Positions 36,175-44,375 of a stretch of 61,637 bases of DNA are shown in pieces. Source of the stretch: Rubrivivax sp. (GTDB lineage: Bacteria; Pseudomonadota; Gammaproteobacteria; Burkholderiales; Burkholderiaceae_C); contig JADCGQ010000052.1 in the NCBI GenBank assembly GCA_020248945.1, forward strand, positions 1 to 61,637. Reading direction: 5' to 3'. How positions within the stretch are numbered: the first letter of the stretch is position 1; each line of letters begins with the position of its first letter. Position numbers and translations under genes: made by a program. A model generated the notes under the pieces. The model ran no database searches, was not told the origin of the DNA, and worked only from the letters and a program-made list of their open reading frames with translations.

Positions 36175-37121
36175 GAGCCGATCTTCCCGAACTGGTGGGC
36201 CAACTGGATGTACAGCGGTATGCCGATGACGATGTTGAACGGGAACGTGATGCCCAGCGCCGCCGTGATCGACAGCGCCGCGTTGGCCTGCGGCACGGCG
36301 ATGCGCATCGCCGTGGGCGCAGCGATGTAGCTCGCGCTGGCCGCCAGTGTGGCCAGCAGCGCGGTGCCGCCGGTGCTGAGCCCCAGTGCCCAGCCCGTGG
36401 CCGCACCGGCCACCGCCAGCACCGGGGGCGCCACGAGGCCGATCACGAGCACCGCCGGCCCGAAGCGCCGCACCTCGGCCAGCCGGCCACCGGCCACGAG
36501 CCCGAGTTCGAGCAGGAACAGCGCGAGCACGCCCTTGAAGGGGTCGACGAACACCGCCTTGATGGGCGCGGTACCCGCCTCGCCCGCCACGGCGCCGATG
36601 AGCAAGCCGCCCATCAGCAGCAGCACGCTCTTGCCGAAGAGCACGTCGTGCATCAGCCCGCCCCAGTTGGTGCGCGTGCGGCCGTCGCGAAGCGACCAGC
36701 GCGCCAGCAGGATGCCGGCGATCAGCCCGGGGGCTTCCATCACCGCCACCCACAGCGCGGCGTGGCTTTCGTAGGCCAGACCCTCGCGCGCCAGCGCCGC
36801 CTGCGCCACGGCGAAGGTGACCACGCTCACCGAGCCGTAGTGCGCCACCAGCGCCGCCGCGTCCACGCCGCTGAGCCGCATCGCGCGCACCAGCGGGTAC
36901 ATCACGAACGGGATCACGAAGCCCAGTGCCATGCAGGCCAGCACCTGCGGCGCCAGCGCGGCCAGCGGCTGTTTGCTGAGCTCGATGCCGCCCTTCAGGC
37001 CGATGGCCAGCAGCAGGTAGATCGACAGCGTCTCGTACAGCGCCTCGGGCAGGCGCAGATCGCTCTTGACCAGGCGCGCGAACACGCCGAGCAGGAAGAA
37101 GAAGACAACGACATCGATCAT
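36171..37121 (-). CDS. sbtA: Sodium-dependent bicarbonate transporter SbtA-like permease, 316 aa
   Basis: About ten membrane helices in two inverted halves, as in SbtA: FARLVKSDLRLPEALYETLS, LLLAIGLKGGIELSK, ALVAHYGSVSVVTFAVAQA, ILLARWSLRD, and the second half FKGVLALFLLELGLVAGG and AASASYIAAPTAMRIAVPQA. The last is the family's conserved ion-binding crossover. It imports HCO3- with Na+ into the cytoplasm. It stands directly before sbtB with a 4-nt overlap. No RuBisCO or carboxysome genes are in this window. Confidence 0.88.
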   Translation of the reverse strand: MIDVVVFFFLLGVFARLVKSDLRLPEALYETLSIYLLLAIGLKGGIELSKQPLAALAPQVLACMALGFVIPFVMYPLVRAMRLSGVDAAALVAHYGSVSVVTFAVAQAALAREGLAYESHAALWVAVMEAPGLIAGILLARWSLRDGRTRTNWGGLMHDVLFGKSVLLLMGGLLIGAVAGEAGTAPIKAVFVDPFKGVLALFLLELGLVAGGRLAEVRRFGPAVLVIGLVAPPVLAVAGAATGWALGLSTGGTALLATLAASASYIAAPTAMRIAVPQANAALSITAALGITFPFNIVIGIPLYIQLAHQFGKIGS

Positions 37122-37173
37122 GACGGGCGGCGATGCTGCCAGCGTGGAGGTGGTTCGAAGGGTTCCATGGCCC

Positions 37174-37947
37174 TCAGTCGCGACGGGGCTTTCGCCCGCG
37201 GCCGGCGAGCAGCCGGTCGTACAGCCTGTTCGGCAGCAGGCGCAGCAGCTTGGCCAGCAGGCCCATGGGCCACGGGATGACGCGGTAGCTCGTGCCGGCC
37301 TCGATGGCTCGGAAGGCGCGCTCGGCGAAGGCCTCGGGCTCCATCAGGAACGGCATCGAGTAGCTGTTGCGCGCCGTCAGCGGCGTGGCCACATAACCCG
37401 GCAGCAGCGTGACCACCGACACACCGCTGCCGCGGCACTCCACGCGCAGGCTCTCGCAGTAGGCCACCACGCCGGCCTTGCTGGCGCTGTAGGCGCCGTG
37501 GCCCGGCAGGCCGCGGATGGCGGCCACGCTGGCCACGCCGACGAGGGTGCCCCGGCGGCGCTCGCGCATCGGCGCCAGGAAGGGGTGGAAGGTGGCCGCG
37601 AGGCCGATGTTGTTGATGGCGAACAGCTCGCGCATCACCTCGAGGTCGCCGCGCACGGCGGTGTCCATGCCCACGCTGATGCCGGCGCAGGCGACCACCA
37701 CGTCGGGCAGGCCGCACTCGGCGATGCAGCGCCGGCCGGCGGCGACGATCTGCTCGGTGTCGGCCACGTCGGCGCCGAAGATCGCCGCGCGGTCGCTGCC
37801 CAGGCCCTGCGACGCCACCCAGGCCTGCAGCACCTCGGTGCGGCGCGCCACCAGCGCCAGCCGCCAGCCGGCCTGCGCGTAGCGGGCGGCCAGGGCCTGG
37901 CCGATGCCGCTCGATGCGCCGGTGATGAATATCAACGGCGCGCTCAT
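37174..37947 (-). CDS. Short-chain dehydrogenase/reductase, 257 aa
   Basis: Classical SDR: the Rossmann motif TGASSGIGQALAARYA is at residues 9-24. NAG is replaced by CAG in VVACAGISV. The catalytic YSASK is in GHGAYSASKAGVVAYCESLR, and PGYVATPLT follows. NADP(H) preference is suggested by ARR after the second strand. The substrate is unknown. ATG 37947. A 31-bp copy of its own 5' end lies immediately upstream (37954-37984), so the gene or its surroundings have been rearranged. It is 52 nt upstream of sbtA, in the same direction. Confidence 0.9.
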   Translation of the reverse strand: MSAPLIFITGASSGIGQALAARYAQAGWRLALVARRTEVLQAWVASQGLGSDRAAIFGADVADTEQIVAAGRRCIAECGLPDVVVACAGISVGMDTAVRGDLEVMRELFAINNIGLAATFHPFLAPMRERRRGTLVGVASVAAIRGLPGHGAYSASKAGVVAYCESLRVECRGSGVSVVTLLPGYVATPLTARNSYSMPFLMEPEAFAERAFRAIEAGTSYRVIPWPMGLLAKLLRLLPNRLYDRLLAGRGRKPRRD

Positions 37948-37984
37948 GCTGCGGCGCCGGTGATGAAGATCAGCGGCGCGGTCA
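37916..37984 (-). repeat. Direct duplication of the SDR 5' end
   Basis: 37916-37946 (5' end of the SDR coding region, including its ATG) and 37954-37984 share 28 of 31 bases with a 38-bp period. The outer copy has TTG in place of ATG, and its end forms the stop codon of lptC. The extra copy is a dead gene start between the two genes. Confidence 0.88.
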
Positions 37985-38674
37985 AGGCACGGCCCGCGGC
38001 GTGAGCGTCACCTTCAGCGGGCCCTTGAGCTCCAGCCGCTGCGAGGCGTGCGCGTACAGCAGCCCGGCCGCACGCAGCTCGGTCGCGCCGTGGCGCACCA
38101 GCACCGGGCGGTCGCTCTCCACGCGCTCGTCGATGAAGAAGGCATGCAGGAACTCGCTGCGCATCAGGAGCGGCACACCGGCGGCGTCTTCACCCACGAC
38201 CTCGGCACCGCCCAGGAGCTGCAGCTCGCTGCCGTCGCCGGTGCCCACGGCGCGTGCGGCGCTGGCACGCGTCAGGCGCCCGGCCGGCGACCAGGCCTGG
38301 ATCTGCGCGCCGTCGATCTCGATGCGGTCGGTGGCCGGGTAGTGGCGCATCTGCGCGCCTTCGATGCGCAGCATCAGGCGGCCATCGGGCGCGAAGCGTT
38401 CGAGCGCGAAGCCGCTCATCGTGTAGTCGGGATCGGCCGACACCGCGCGCGGCGCCACCTCGCCCGGCGGCTTGGGCGAGTTCTTCACCAGCCACCAGGT
38501 GGCCAGCGCCAGCGCGGCCATCAGCAGGATCGGCAGGTAAGTCGACAGCGTCTCGCGCAGACGCAGGTGCCAGGGCATGGCGCGACGGCGCTCTTCGCCG
38601 GCCGGCGCCACCACCGGCCCCAGCGACAGCGGCACCTCGGGCAGGTCTGGCAGGTGCAGCTCGACCGGCTTCAC
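37982..38674 (-). CDS. lptC: LPS export protein LptC, 230 aa
   Basis: Single-span inner-membrane component of the Lpt bridge that moves lipopolysaccharide to LptA. The N-terminus is cytoplasmic, longer than in E. coli (about 40 residues). One membrane helix follows (TYLPILLMAALALATWWLV) and then the periplasmic jelly-roll: DPDYTMSGFALERFAPDG, IEGAQMRHYPATDRIEID, LTRASAARAVGTGDGSELQL and LLYAHASQRLELKG. The start is GTG 38674, six bases after the kdsC stop. LptA and LptB do not follow; an SDR does. The stop codon lies within the duplicated SDR fragment, so the natural C-terminus may have been altered. Confidence 0.88.
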   Translation of the reverse strand: MKPVELHLPDLPEVPLSLGPVVAPAGEERRRAMPWHLRLRETLSTYLPILLMAALALATWWLVKNSPKPPGEVAPRAVSADPDYTMSGFALERFAPDGRLMLRIEGAQMRHYPATDRIEIDGAQIQAWSPAGRLTRASAARAVGTGDGSELQLLGGAEVVGEDAAGVPLLMRSEFLHAFFIDERVESDRPVLVRHGATELRAAGLLYAHASQRLELKGPLKVTLTPRAVP

Positions 38675-38680
38675 AAGCTC

Positions 38681-39259
38681 TCAGACGCTGTCGAGCGTGC
38701 GGCGCTCCTGCTGCAGCAGCGCGGCGTAGCGGCCCGACGCCATCAGCAGCAGATCGCAGAACTCGCGCGCGGCGCCCTGGCCGCCAGCCGCCGCCGTGAC
38801 GTGGTGGGCCACCGCGCGCACCTCGGCATGGGCGTTGGGTGGTGCGCAGGCGAAGGCGGCGCGCTCGAGCAAGGGCAGGTCGGGCCAGTCGTCGCCGATG
38901 GCGGCCAGCTCGGGCCACTGCCAGCCGTGCTGGGCCATCAAGGCCTCGGCGGCGGCCAGCTTGTCGCCGGCGCCGAACACGGCGTGCGCGATGCCCAGAT
39001 CGGCCAGGCGCCGGCGCACGGCCGGCGAATCGCGGCCCGTGATCACCACCGGCTCGATGCCGCCGCGCTTGAGCAGCTTCAGGCCGTGCCCGTCGAGCGC
39101 GTGGAAGGCCTTGAAGTCCTCGCCCTGGCCGCTGATGAACAGCTGCCCGTCGGTGAGCACGCCGTCGACGTCGAAGATGGCGGCTTTCAGGCCCATGCCC
39201 GCGCCCTGCGCGCGCAGCAGCGTCTCGGGCCGGAAACGGGCGCTGGTGGTGTCGGTCAT
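38681..39259 (-). CDS. kdsC: 3-deoxy-D-manno-octulosonate 8-phosphate phosphatase
   Basis: HAD-superfamily phosphatase (C0 type, tetrameric, without a cap) releasing Kdo from Kdo-8-phosphate. Motif I is AIFDVDGVLTDGQLFI, motif II VVITGRDS, and the Lys-containing and motif III region AIGDDWPDLPLLERA. The 192-aa length is typical. ATG 39259 shares its A with the TGA of kdsD (TGATG), so translation is coupled. It is part of kdsD-kdsC-lptC. Confidence 0.94.
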   Translation of the reverse strand: MTDTTSARFRPETLLRAQGAGMGLKAAIFDVDGVLTDGQLFISGQGEDFKAFHALDGHGLKLLKRGGIEPVVITGRDSPAVRRRLADLGIAHAVFGAGDKLAAAEALMAQHGWQWPELAAIGDDWPDLPLLERAAFACAPPNAHAEVRAVAHHVTAAAGGQGAAREFCDLLLMASGRYAALLQQERRTLDSV

Positions 39260-40272
39260 CAGATGACTTTGGCGCGCATCAGGTCGTTGGAGTTCAGCGC
39301 GCCCACCAGCACACCGCCCTCGTCGACCACCAGCACGCTGGTCACGCGGTGCTGCTCCATCACGCCGGCGGCGTCGACCGCCAGCGCCTCGGCACGCACC
39401 AGGCGCGGCGTGCGGTGCATCACCTGTTCGGCGCGCAAGGTGCGCAGATCGTCGCGGCCGGCTTCGATCAGGCGGCGCAGGTCGCCGTCGGTGAAGATGC
39501 CCTGCGGCCGGCCATCGGCGCCCACGACGGCGGCGAAGCCCAGGCCCTTGCCCGTCATCTCGCGCAGCAGCTCGGGCATCGGTGTGGCGGGCGCCACCTG
39601 CGGCAGGGCCTCGCCCTGGCGCATCAGGTCCTTCACGTGCAGCAGCAGCTTGCGGCCGAGCGCGCCGCCGGGGTGCGAGCGTGCGAAGTCTTCTTCGCGG
39701 AAGCCGCGCGCATCGAGCAGCGCCACGGCCAGCGCGTCGCCCAGCGCCATCTGCGCCGTGGTGCTGGTGGTGGGCGCCAGGTTCAGCGGGCAGGCCTCTT
39801 CGGCCACGGCGCTGGACAGCACGATGTCGGCATGGCGCGCGAGCGTCGACTCCGCCTTGCCCGTCATCGCCACCAGCGTGACGCCCAGCCGGCGCAGCGC
39901 CGGCAGGATGGCCGCGAGCTCGTCGACCTCGCCGCTGTTGCTGATGGCCAGCACCACGTCTTGCGGGCGCACCATGCCCAGGTCGCCATGGCTGGCCTCG
40001 GCCGGGTGCACGAAAAACGCCGGCGTGCCGGTGCTGGCCAGCGTGGCGGCGATCTTGCGGCCGACGTGGCCGCTCTTGCCCATGCCCATGACGATGACGC
40101 GGCCGGGGCAATCGCGCATCGCCGCCACCGCGGCCACGAAGGCCGCGCCGGCCTCGCCTTGCAGCGAGGCCTGCAGGCCCTGCAGCGCGCGCATCTCGAT
40201 GCCCACGGTGCGGGTGGCCATCGACAAGGCGCGAGCGGCATCGACGGCGGGAACGGGAGCATGGTCGGGCAT
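39259..40272 (-). CDS. kdsD: D-arabinose 5-phosphate isomerase
   Basis: Interconverts ribulose 5-phosphate and arabinose 5-phosphate, the first step to Kdo. The SIS domain is at residues 35-190 (RVIVMGMGKSGHVGRKIAAT; FVHPAEASHGDLGMV; AISNSGEVDEL; NLAPTTSTTAQMALGDALAV). Two CBS domains follow (DLMRQGEALPQVAPATPM and QVMHRTPRLVRAEALAVD), with RSHPGGALGRKLL between the modules. It is first in the kdsD-kdsC-lptC unit. ATG 40272, divergent from the antiporter gene across 105 nt. Confidence 0.95.
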   Translation of the reverse strand: MPDHAPVPAVDAARALSMATRTVGIEMRALQGLQASLQGEAGAAFVAAVAAMRDCPGRVIVMGMGKSGHVGRKIAATLASTGTPAFFVHPAEASHGDLGMVRPQDVVLAISNSGEVDELAAILPALRRLGVTLVAMTGKAESTLARHADIVLSSAVAEEACPLNLAPTTSTTAQMALGDALAVALLDARGFREEDFARSHPGGALGRKLLLHVKDLMRQGEALPQVAPATPMPELLREMTGKGLGFAAVVGADGRPQGIFTDGDLRRLIEAGRDDLRTLRAEQVMHRTPRLVRAEALAVDAAGVMEQHRVTSVLVVDEGGVLVGALNSNDLMRAKVI

Positions 40273-40377
40273 TAGGATGGGGCCGGGGAGGTGCCGGGAG
40301 CAGCGCTCGGATTCTAGGCACCGCCCCTTGTCCGCCCAGGCCCGCCACCGAACCCTTCACCGAACCGCACCCCCGCC

Positions 40378-42381
40378 TTGGCCTCCACCCTCGAACTGGT
40401 TCTGCTGTACCTCGTGGCCGCGGTGCTGGGCGTGGTGGCGTGCCGCTCGCTGAAGCTGCCGCCGATGCTGGGCTACCTGGTCGTGGGCATCCTGATCGGG
40501 CCCAACGCACTGGCCTTCGCGCAAGACAGCGCCGGGGTGAAGTACCTCGCCGAGTTCGGCGTGGTGTTCCTGATGTTCGTGATCGGGCTCGAGTTCAACC
40601 TGCCCAAGCTCAAGAGCATGCGCACGCTGGTGTTCGGCCTCGGCCTGAGCCAGGTGGTGCTGACGATGCTCGTCACCGTGCTCGGCCACTTCCTGCTGGT
40701 GTGGGCCTACGCCACCGTGCTGCAGGGCACCTGGGAGATGGGCTGGCGCGGCGCCATCGTGCTGGGCGGCGCGCTGGCCATGAGCTCCACGGCCATCGTC
40801 GTGAAGCTGATGGTGGAGCGGCTGGAGCTGGAGAGCGAGCACGGCCGCCGCGTCATGGGCGTGCTGCTGTTCCAGGACCTGGCCGTGGTGCCGCTCTTGG
40901 TGCTGATACCGGCGCTGGGCTCGCCGCCCGACGAGATGTTCACCGCCCTCGGCCTGGCCGTGGTGAAGGCGGCGCTGCTGCTGACGCTGCTGCTGGTGGG
41001 CGGGCAGCGCGTGATGCGCTGGTGGCTCACGCTCGTGGCGCGGCGCAAGAGCGAGGAGCTGTTCATGCTGAACCTGCTGCTCGTGACACTGGGCCTGGCC
41101 TACCTCACCGAGCACGCGGGCCTGAGCCTGGCGCTGGGCGCGTTCGTGGCTGGCATGCTGGTGGCCGAGACCGAATACAAGCACCAGGTGGAGACCGACA
41201 TCCGGCCCTTCCACGACGTGCTGCTGGGACTGTTCTTCATCACCATCGGCATGAAGCTCGACTGGCGGCCTGTCGTCGAGCAGTGGCACCTGGTGCTGCT
41301 GCTGACCAGCGTGCCGGTGGTGGGCAAGTTCGTGCTCGTGGCGCTGCTGGCGCGGGCCTTCAAGGCCGCGCCGGGCGTGGCGCTGCGCACGGGCCTGTAC
41401 CTGGCGCAGGCCGGTGAGTTCGGCTTCGTGCTGCTGACGCTGGGCGCTGACCGCGGCCTGGTGGCGCCCGAGTGGGTGAGCCCGGTGCTGGCCAGCATGG
41501 TGCTGAGCATGCTGGCGACGCCGTTTCTCATCATGTACAGCAACGTCATCGTCAACAAGCTCTCGGCCAGCGACTGGCTGATGCAGTCGGTGGCGCTGAC
41601 CACCATCGCCAAGAAGAGCATCGCCAGCGAGCGCCACGTCATCATCTGCGGCTACGGGCGCAGCGGGCAGGCGCTGGCGCGGCTGCTGACGCAGGAGCGC
41701 ATCCCCTACATGGCGCTCGACCTCGACCCCGACCGCGTGCGCCAGGCCGCGGCGGCCGGCCAGAGCGTGGTGTTCGGCGACGCCGCGCGCCTGCAGAGCC
41801 TGATGGCCGCCGGCCTGGCCCGCGCCGCCGCGGTGGTGGTGAGCTACCACGACACGCCCTCGGCGATGAAGATCCTGGCGCTCGTGCATTCGCACGCGCC
41901 CAAGGTGCCGGTGGTGGTGCGCACGGTGGACGACACCGACATCGACAAGCTCAAGGCCGCCGGCGCCACCGAGGTGGTGCCCGAGGCCATCGAGGGCAGC
42001 CTGATGCTGGCCGGCCACGCGCTGGCGCTCGTGGGCGTGCCGATGGCGCGCGTCATCCGCATCACGCGCGACGCCCGCGACGCGCGCTACAGCCTGCTGC
42101 GCGGCTACTTCCACGGCGCCGACGACGACACCGTGGCCGAGCTCGACCAGGCCCGGCTGGCCAGCGTGACGCTGCCCGAGGCCAGCGCCTGGGCCGGCCG
42201 GCGGCTGGAAGAACTCGCACTGCACGCCGTGGGCGTGGCCGTGGTGTCGGTGCGCCACGCCAGCGGGCGCGTGGCGGTGCCGGCGCCCGAAGACGTGCTG
42301 GCCGGCGGCGACACGCTGGTGATCAGCGGCCTGCCCGAGCCGCTGGCGCTGGCCGAGGCCAAGTTGCTGGGGCGCGGCTAA
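40378..42381 (+). CDS. KefB/KefC/YbaL-type monovalent cation:proton antiporter, 667 aa
   Basis: CPA2 antiporter with 12 or so helices at residues 1-390 (LPPMLGYLVVGILIGPNAL; FVIGLEFNLPKLKSMR; GALAMSSTAIVVKLM; VLLFQDLAVVPLLV with the ion-site Asp). A RCK TrkA-N domain (VIICGYGRSGQALARLL, binding NAD/AMP) and a TrkA-C domain (PEASAWAGRRLEELALHAVG) follow. Whether glutathione adducts gate it, as in KefC, is not readable. The start is TTG 40378, since no ATG lies between it and the first helix. The long partners in reverse are shadows. Confidence 0.92.
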   Translation: MASTLELVLLYLVAAVLGVVACRSLKLPPMLGYLVVGILIGPNALAFAQDSAGVKYLAEFGVVFLMFVIGLEFNLPKLKSMRTLVFGLGLSQVVLTMLVTVLGHFLLVWAYATVLQGTWEMGWRGAIVLGGALAMSSTAIVVKLMVERLELESEHGRRVMGVLLFQDLAVVPLLVLIPALGSPPDEMFTALGLAVVKAALLLTLLLVGGQRVMRWWLTLVARRKSEELFMLNLLLVTLGLAYLTEHAGLSLALGAFVAGMLVAETEYKHQVETDIRPFHDVLLGLFFITIGMKLDWRPVVEQWHLVLLLTSVPVVGKFVLVALLARAFKAAPGVALRTGLYLAQAGEFGFVLLTLGADRGLVAPEWVSPVLASMVLSMLATPFLIMYSNVIVNKLSASDWLMQSVALTTIAKKSIASERHVIICGYGRSGQALARLLTQERIPYMALDLDPDRVRQAAAAGQSVVFGDAARLQSLMAAGLARAAAVVVSYHDTPSAMKILALVHSHAPKVPVVVRTVDDTDIDKLKAAGATEVVPEAIEGSLMLAGHALALVGVPMARVIRITRDARDARYSLLRGYFHGADDDTVAELDQARLASVTLPEASAWAGRRLEELALHAVGVAVVSVRHASGRVAVPAPEDVLAGGDTLVISGLPEPLALAEAKLLGRG

Positions 42382-42386
42382 GGCCC

Positions 42387-42480
42387 ACCCTCCGTTCGCC
42401 CTGAGCTTGTCGAAGGGCCCCACCTCCGTTCGCCCTGAGCTTGTCGAAGGGCCCCACCTCCGTTTCAGCCCGAACGGTGC
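42387..42480 (+). repeat. CGTTCGCCCTGAGCTTGTCG repeats (family B), copy 3, tandem
   Basis: Full units begin at 42393 and 42427 and a degenerate unit at 42461, at an exact 34-bp period (CCGTTCGCCCTGAGCTTGTC, then GAAGGGCCCCACCT). The third unit reads as a partial inverted form (CAGCCCGAACGG). It lies between the convergent antiporter and MarR genes. Same family as 9893-9961 and 22104-22176. Confidence 0.8.
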
Positions 42481-42524
42481 TGGAAACGGTAGCGGGCTCA
42501 GCCCGCCCCGTGTTCATCTCTCCA

Positions 42525-43046
42525 TCAACCCACCTCGCCCGGCGCCCTGCTGGCCTCGTTGTTGCCCTCCACCAGCACCCGCAGCAGCCGCAGGAACTCC
42601 GCCCGCTCGGCACGCGGCAGCGGCGCCAGGATGCGCTGCTGCGCCCGGCGCATGGCCGGCTCCACCTGCGCGCGCAAGGCCTCGCCCTCGGGCGTGAGCT
42701 GCAGCTGGCGCACGCGCCGATCGGTGGCCGAGGCGTGCCGCTGCAGCAGTGCGCGCGCCTCGAGCCGGTCGACGACGCCGGCCACCGTGCTGGTGTCCAG
42801 CGCCACGCGGCCGGCCAGCGTGCGCTGGTCCAGGCCCGGCTCGTTGGCCACGGCCTGCAGCACGGCGTACTGCACCGGCGTCACGCCCAGCGGCTCGGCC
42901 TCCTGCAGGAACAGCGCCACGGCAATCTGCTGCAGGCGCCGGATATGGTGGCCGGGCAGGGTGTCGAGCTCGACCGCGGCACTGCGCGGGCGCGCACGTG
43001 CCGGCGGCGGGTTCGAGGCTGCTCGAGCGGCAGAGGTCTTGGCCAT
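42525..43046 (-). CDS. MarR family transcriptional regulator, 173 aa
   Basis: Winged-helix dimer. Recognition part: VTPVQYAVLQAVANEPGLDQ, RTLAGRVALDTSTVAGVVDR (recognition helix) and the wing DRRVRQLQLTPEGEAL. ATG 43046 is chosen because the dimer helix (IRRLQQIAVALFLQEAE) starts about 35 residues later, preceded by a basic Ala/Pro-rich arm. It is divergent from the 3-hydroxybenzoate hydroxylase gene; the 76-nt gap has a clear palindrome, so it very likely controls that pathway in response to the aromatic acid. Confidence 0.88.
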   Translation of the reverse strand: MAKTSAARAASNPPPARARPRSAAVELDTLPGHHIRRLQQIAVALFLQEAEPLGVTPVQYAVLQAVANEPGLDQRTLAGRVALDTSTVAGVVDRLEARALLQRHASATDRRVRQLQLTPEGEALRAQVEPAMRRAQQRILAPLPRAERAEFLRLLRVLVEGNNEASRAPGEVG

Positions 43047-43063
43047 CCCGGGCACTCTATCAT

Positions 43064-43082
43064 TGTGCTGATCATCAGCATA
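43064..43082. promoter_or_regulatory. Predicted MarR operator
   Basis: TGTGCTGAT (43064-43072), C, ATCAGCATA (43074-43082): 9-bp arms with one mismatch, centred between the divergent marR and hydroxylase genes. A second, overlapping inverted repeat ATCAG-CATA-CTGAT is at 43074-43087. A -10-like GATAAT at 43085-43090 lies directly beside it, so binding would block the hydroxylase promoter. Confidence 0.72.
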
Positions 43083-43122
43083 CTGATAATATCCGCTTCC
43101 ACTGCTTGACCTGGAGTCCGCC

Positions 43123-44328
43123 ATGCGCGCTGTGAATTCCTCGCCCGACAGGCCCGTCCTCGTGGCCGGCGGTGGCATTGGCGGCGTGGCCGCAGCGCTG
43201 GCCCTGGTGCGCCAGGGCCATGCCGTCAAGGTGCTGGAGCAGGCCGCCGAGCTGGGCGAGATCGGCGCCGGCATCCAGCTCGGCCCCAACGCTTTCAGCG
43301 CCTTCGATGCGCTGGGCGTGGGCGAGGCCGCCCGCCGCCGCGCCGTCTACATCGACGAGATGGTGATGCACGACGCGCTCGACGAAACGCTGGTCGGCCG
43401 CATCCCCACCGGCGAGGCCTTCCGCGAGCGCTTCGGCAACCCCTACGCCTTGATCCACCGCGCCGACGTGCACCGCTCGCTGCTCGAAGGCGCCGAGCGC
43501 GCCGAGGGCATCGAGGTCTGCACGCGCACGCAGGTGCAGTCGGTGCAGGCGCACGACGGTGGCGTCACCGTGCTCGATGGCCAAGGCCGCGCCCACCACG
43601 GCGTGGCGCTCATCGGCGCCGACGGCGTGAAGTCGGCCGTGCGGCGGCAGTTCGTCGGCGACGAGGCGCGTGTATCGGGGCACGTGGTCTACCGCGCGGT
43701 GGTGGAGCGAGAGGCCTTCCCGGCCGATCTGCGCTGGAACGCGGCCAGCATCTGGGTCGGCCCCAACTGCCACCTCGTGCACTACCCGCTGCGCGGCGGC
43801 GAGCAGTACAACGTGGTCGTCACCTTCCACAGCCGCGAGGTCGAGCAGTGGGGCGTCACCGAGGGCAGCTTCGACGAGGTGCAGAGCTACTTCCAGGGCA
43901 TCTGCCCGCGCGCCCGCCAGCTCATCGAGCTGCCGCTGCAGTGGAAGCGCTGGGCCACCGCCGACCGCGAGCCCATCGGCACCTGGAGCCACGGCCGAAC
44001 CACGCTGCTGGGCGACGCCGCTCACCCCACGCTGCAGTATCTGGCGCAGGGTGCCTGCATGGCGCTGGAAGACGCCGTCACGCTGGGCGAGGCGCTGCGC
44101 CGCTGCAACCACGACTTCACGGCCGCCTTCGCGCTGTACGAGCGCTCGCGCGTGGCGCGCACCGCGCGTGTGGTGCTGAGCGCCCGCGAGATGGGCCGCA
44201 TCTTCCACGCCCACGGCGTGGAGCGGCTGGTGCGCAACGATCTCTGGAAGGGCCGCTCGCCCGAACGCTTCTACGATGCGATGGAGTGGCTGTACGGCTG
44301 GACGGTGGAGCGCTGCCTCGCCGACTGA
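43123..44328 (+). CDS. 3-hydroxybenzoate 6-monooxygenase-like flavoprotein, 401 aa
   Basis: FAD-dependent group A hydroxylase, most like enzymes converting 3-hydroxybenzoate to gentisate with NAD(P)H and O2. GGGIGG (residues 16-21) binds FAD. GAGIQLGPNAFSAFDALG, the IGADGVKSAVR loop (DG fingerprint) and LLGDAAHPTLQYLAQGACMA (GD motif) complete the fold. A salicylate hydroxylase-like role is the alternative, but the next gene, gentisate dioxygenase, favours 3-hydroxybenzoate. ATG 43123 has TGGAG upstream. Likely repressed by the divergent MarR. Confidence 0.87.
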   Translation: MRAVNSSPDRPVLVAGGGIGGVAAALALVRQGHAVKVLEQAAELGEIGAGIQLGPNAFSAFDALGVGEAARRRAVYIDEMVMHDALDETLVGRIPTGEAFRERFGNPYALIHRADVHRSLLEGAERAEGIEVCTRTQVQSVQAHDGGVTVLDGQGRAHHGVALIGADGVKSAVRRQFVGDEARVSGHVVYRAVVEREAFPADLRWNAASIWVGPNCHLVHYPLRGGEQYNVVVTFHSREVEQWGVTEGSFDEVQSYFQGICPRARQLIELPLQWKRWATADREPIGTWSHGRTTLLGDAAHPTLQYLAQGACMALEDAVTLGEALRRCNHDFTAAFALYERSRVARTARVVLSAREMGRIFHAHGVERLVRNDLWKGRSPERFYDAMEWLYGWTVERCLAD

Positions 44329-44375
44329 ACCGCCTCGACGCCGAACCACCGCCCCCGCCTCCTGAGGACCCCGCC

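Noticed and set aside
42387..42480. CRISPR-like appearance of the tandem 34-bp repeats
   Set aside because: The units have no unique spacers; repeat and spacer-like parts are equally conserved, and no cas genes are nearby. They belong to interspersed family B.
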